Assembly: GCF_019797845.1 (NCBI RefSeq)
Contig: NZ_CP081864.1
Span: 4,216,001 to 4,280,000, forward strand
Length of the DNA stretch: 64,000 nt
Source of the DNA: Symbiopectobacterium purcellii
GTDB taxonomy: Bacteria > Pseudomonadota > Gammaproteobacteria > Enterobacterales > Enterobacteriaceae
Direction: 5' to 3'
Part shown: positions 63,357 to 64,000 of the stretch, piece by piece
Layout of the letters: every line of letters begins with the position of its first letter
How positions within the stretch are numbered: the first letter of the stretch is position 1
The notes under the pieces: model-generated
Seen by the model: the letters and a program-made list of their open reading frames with translations, nothing else
The model's database searches: none
What the model was told of the DNA's origin: nothing
Position numbers and translations under genes: made by a program

Positions 63357-63956
63357 TATCGGACTACTCGCTGTTCAGCAGACGGGCAAAGAACGTCAGC
63401 ATCAGCATAAAAACGCCAAGGCGTGGTGAAATCTCGCATCTGGTCATCGATGCTACCGGTCTGAAGGTTTTTGGCGAAGGCGAATGTAAAGTCAGGCAGC
63501 ATGGGGCTGACAGACGAAGAGTGTGGCGCAAGCTTCATCTGGCCGCAGACGGTTCTTAGGACGCCCGTTAGTGCCACTCAGCGTTGCTGAGGAAAAAAAT
63601 CAGGCCTTTAATCCCGCCCCGAAGTGGGGCGCAATACTGGCCGGGCAAGTACCATAAGCATAACCATGCGGTGGCGAATCAGCATCTGAGGGAGAGTAAT
63701 GACGTCTGGTAAAAGAAAGTGGGTTATCACAGTAGTTGGGTGGCAGAAACAGCGATGTTGCGTATCAAAACCCTGCTGGTCGGTGATTTCAGGCTGGAGG
63801 ACTATGACGCACAGCTAGGTGAAGCAATGGAGCTGTCAACGCGCTGAACCGGATGACGTTGTTGGGTATGCTACACAGCGTCAGGGTCGCATAACAGGTA
63901 TAGCAGCGGGAACCCATCCTGTCGTGTCGGCTAACTCTGATTTATTCAACAAAGCC
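63357..63956 (+). pseudogene. Decayed IS903-like (IS5 family) transposase remnant with right terminal repeat
   Basis: The plus strand encodes SDYSLFSRRAKNVSI and RGEISHLVIDATGLKVFGEG, then RRRVWRKLHLAADGS and a stop at 63557-63559. Later, in shifted frames, fragments such as AETAMLRIKTLLVGD and ALNRMTLLGMLHSVRVA are seen, all typical of IS903-group transposases. Large parts are missing and several frames are broken. The right end TGATTTATTCAACAAAGCC (63938-63956) matches the IS903-type terminal repeat. It abuts the IS91-type fragment without a gap. Confidence 0.85.
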
Positions 63957-64000
63957 CTCTGATGCAGAAAACCGGCCGGTAGGCCAGTCCCTGTCGCTCA
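63957..64000. other. Sequence outside the IS remnant up to the window end
   Basis: Only 44 bases remain after the IS903-like end. Nothing can be assigned. Confidence 0.5.

Overview
The window is a piece of enterobacterial chromosome (Enterobacterales). The grounds are a SPI-2-type type III secretion system (T3SS) in Salmonella gene order, an SsrA/SsrB-type regulator pair, E. coli-like mdtG, rspR/rspA, uxaC/uxuB, ada/alkB, ribB with its FMN riboswitch, and fumA. The hexuronate and tartrate genes, and a short interspersed repeat that I recall from Serratia/Dickeya/Pectobacterium-like genomes, point to an environmental or plant/insect-associated member (Pectobacteriaceae/Yersiniaceae side) rather than Salmonella. 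The species cannot be fixed from this sequence.

Region 1 (1-12.9 kb): the 5' half of a SPI-2-like T3SS. On the minus strand, in transcription order, lie ssaB(spiC)-ssaC-ssaD-ssaE-sseA-sseB-sscA-sseC-sseD-sseE-ssaG-ssaH-ssaI-ssaJ-sctK (cut by the window edge). The divergent plus-strand pair ssrA-ssrB follows. Secretin, inner rings, needle, rod, filament, two translocators and their chaperones are all present. The Salmonella effector block sscB-sseF-sseG between sseE and ssaG is absent. Two simple-sequence tracts sit inside open genes: C9 in sseA and six copies of a hexamer in sseC.

Region 2 (12.9-26.5 kb): a histidine-utilisation island of the five-step type (hutH, hutU, hutI, hutF, hutG), with hutD, the repressor gene hutC, a TauABC-like ABC transporter, and two extra genes after hutU: a HisC-like aminotransferase and a GldA/YbdH-like dehydrogenase. 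HutC-type palindromes related to TTGTATATACAA lie before hutH, the transporter, hutC, hutF and hutI.

Region 3 (26.5-37.5 kb): tartrate and small-acid metabolism. It holds a frameshifted D-tartrate dehydratase gene, tartrate/D-malate dehydrogenase, succinate-semialdehyde dehydrogenase, several LysR/IclR regulators, YitT, an orphan PTS IIA protein and the MdtG efflux protein. Region 4 (37.5-45.2 kb): a hexuronate operon, manD(rspA)-uxaC-transporter-uxuB, flanked by RspR and LysR regulators; an RspA-type mannonate dehydratase stands where UxuA would be expected.

Region 5 (45.6-52.4 kb): a secreted esterase, then a respiratory-looking set: NrfC-like iron-sulfur protein, NrfD-like membrane protein, MFS transporter, secreted FMN-binding protein and secreted FAD reductase. 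This looks like an envelope reductase of unknown substrate and is the most interesting functional unit here. Region 6 (52.4-61.2 kb): alkB/ada/alkA alkylation repair, a PACE efflux pump with its LysR regulator, fumarase, TehB, and ribB with riboswitch. Region 7 (61.2-64 kb): mobile DNA. It has an intact IS5-family (IS427-type) element with CTAG repeats, a truncated unknown gene, an IS91-type transposase fragment and a decayed IS903-like remnant.
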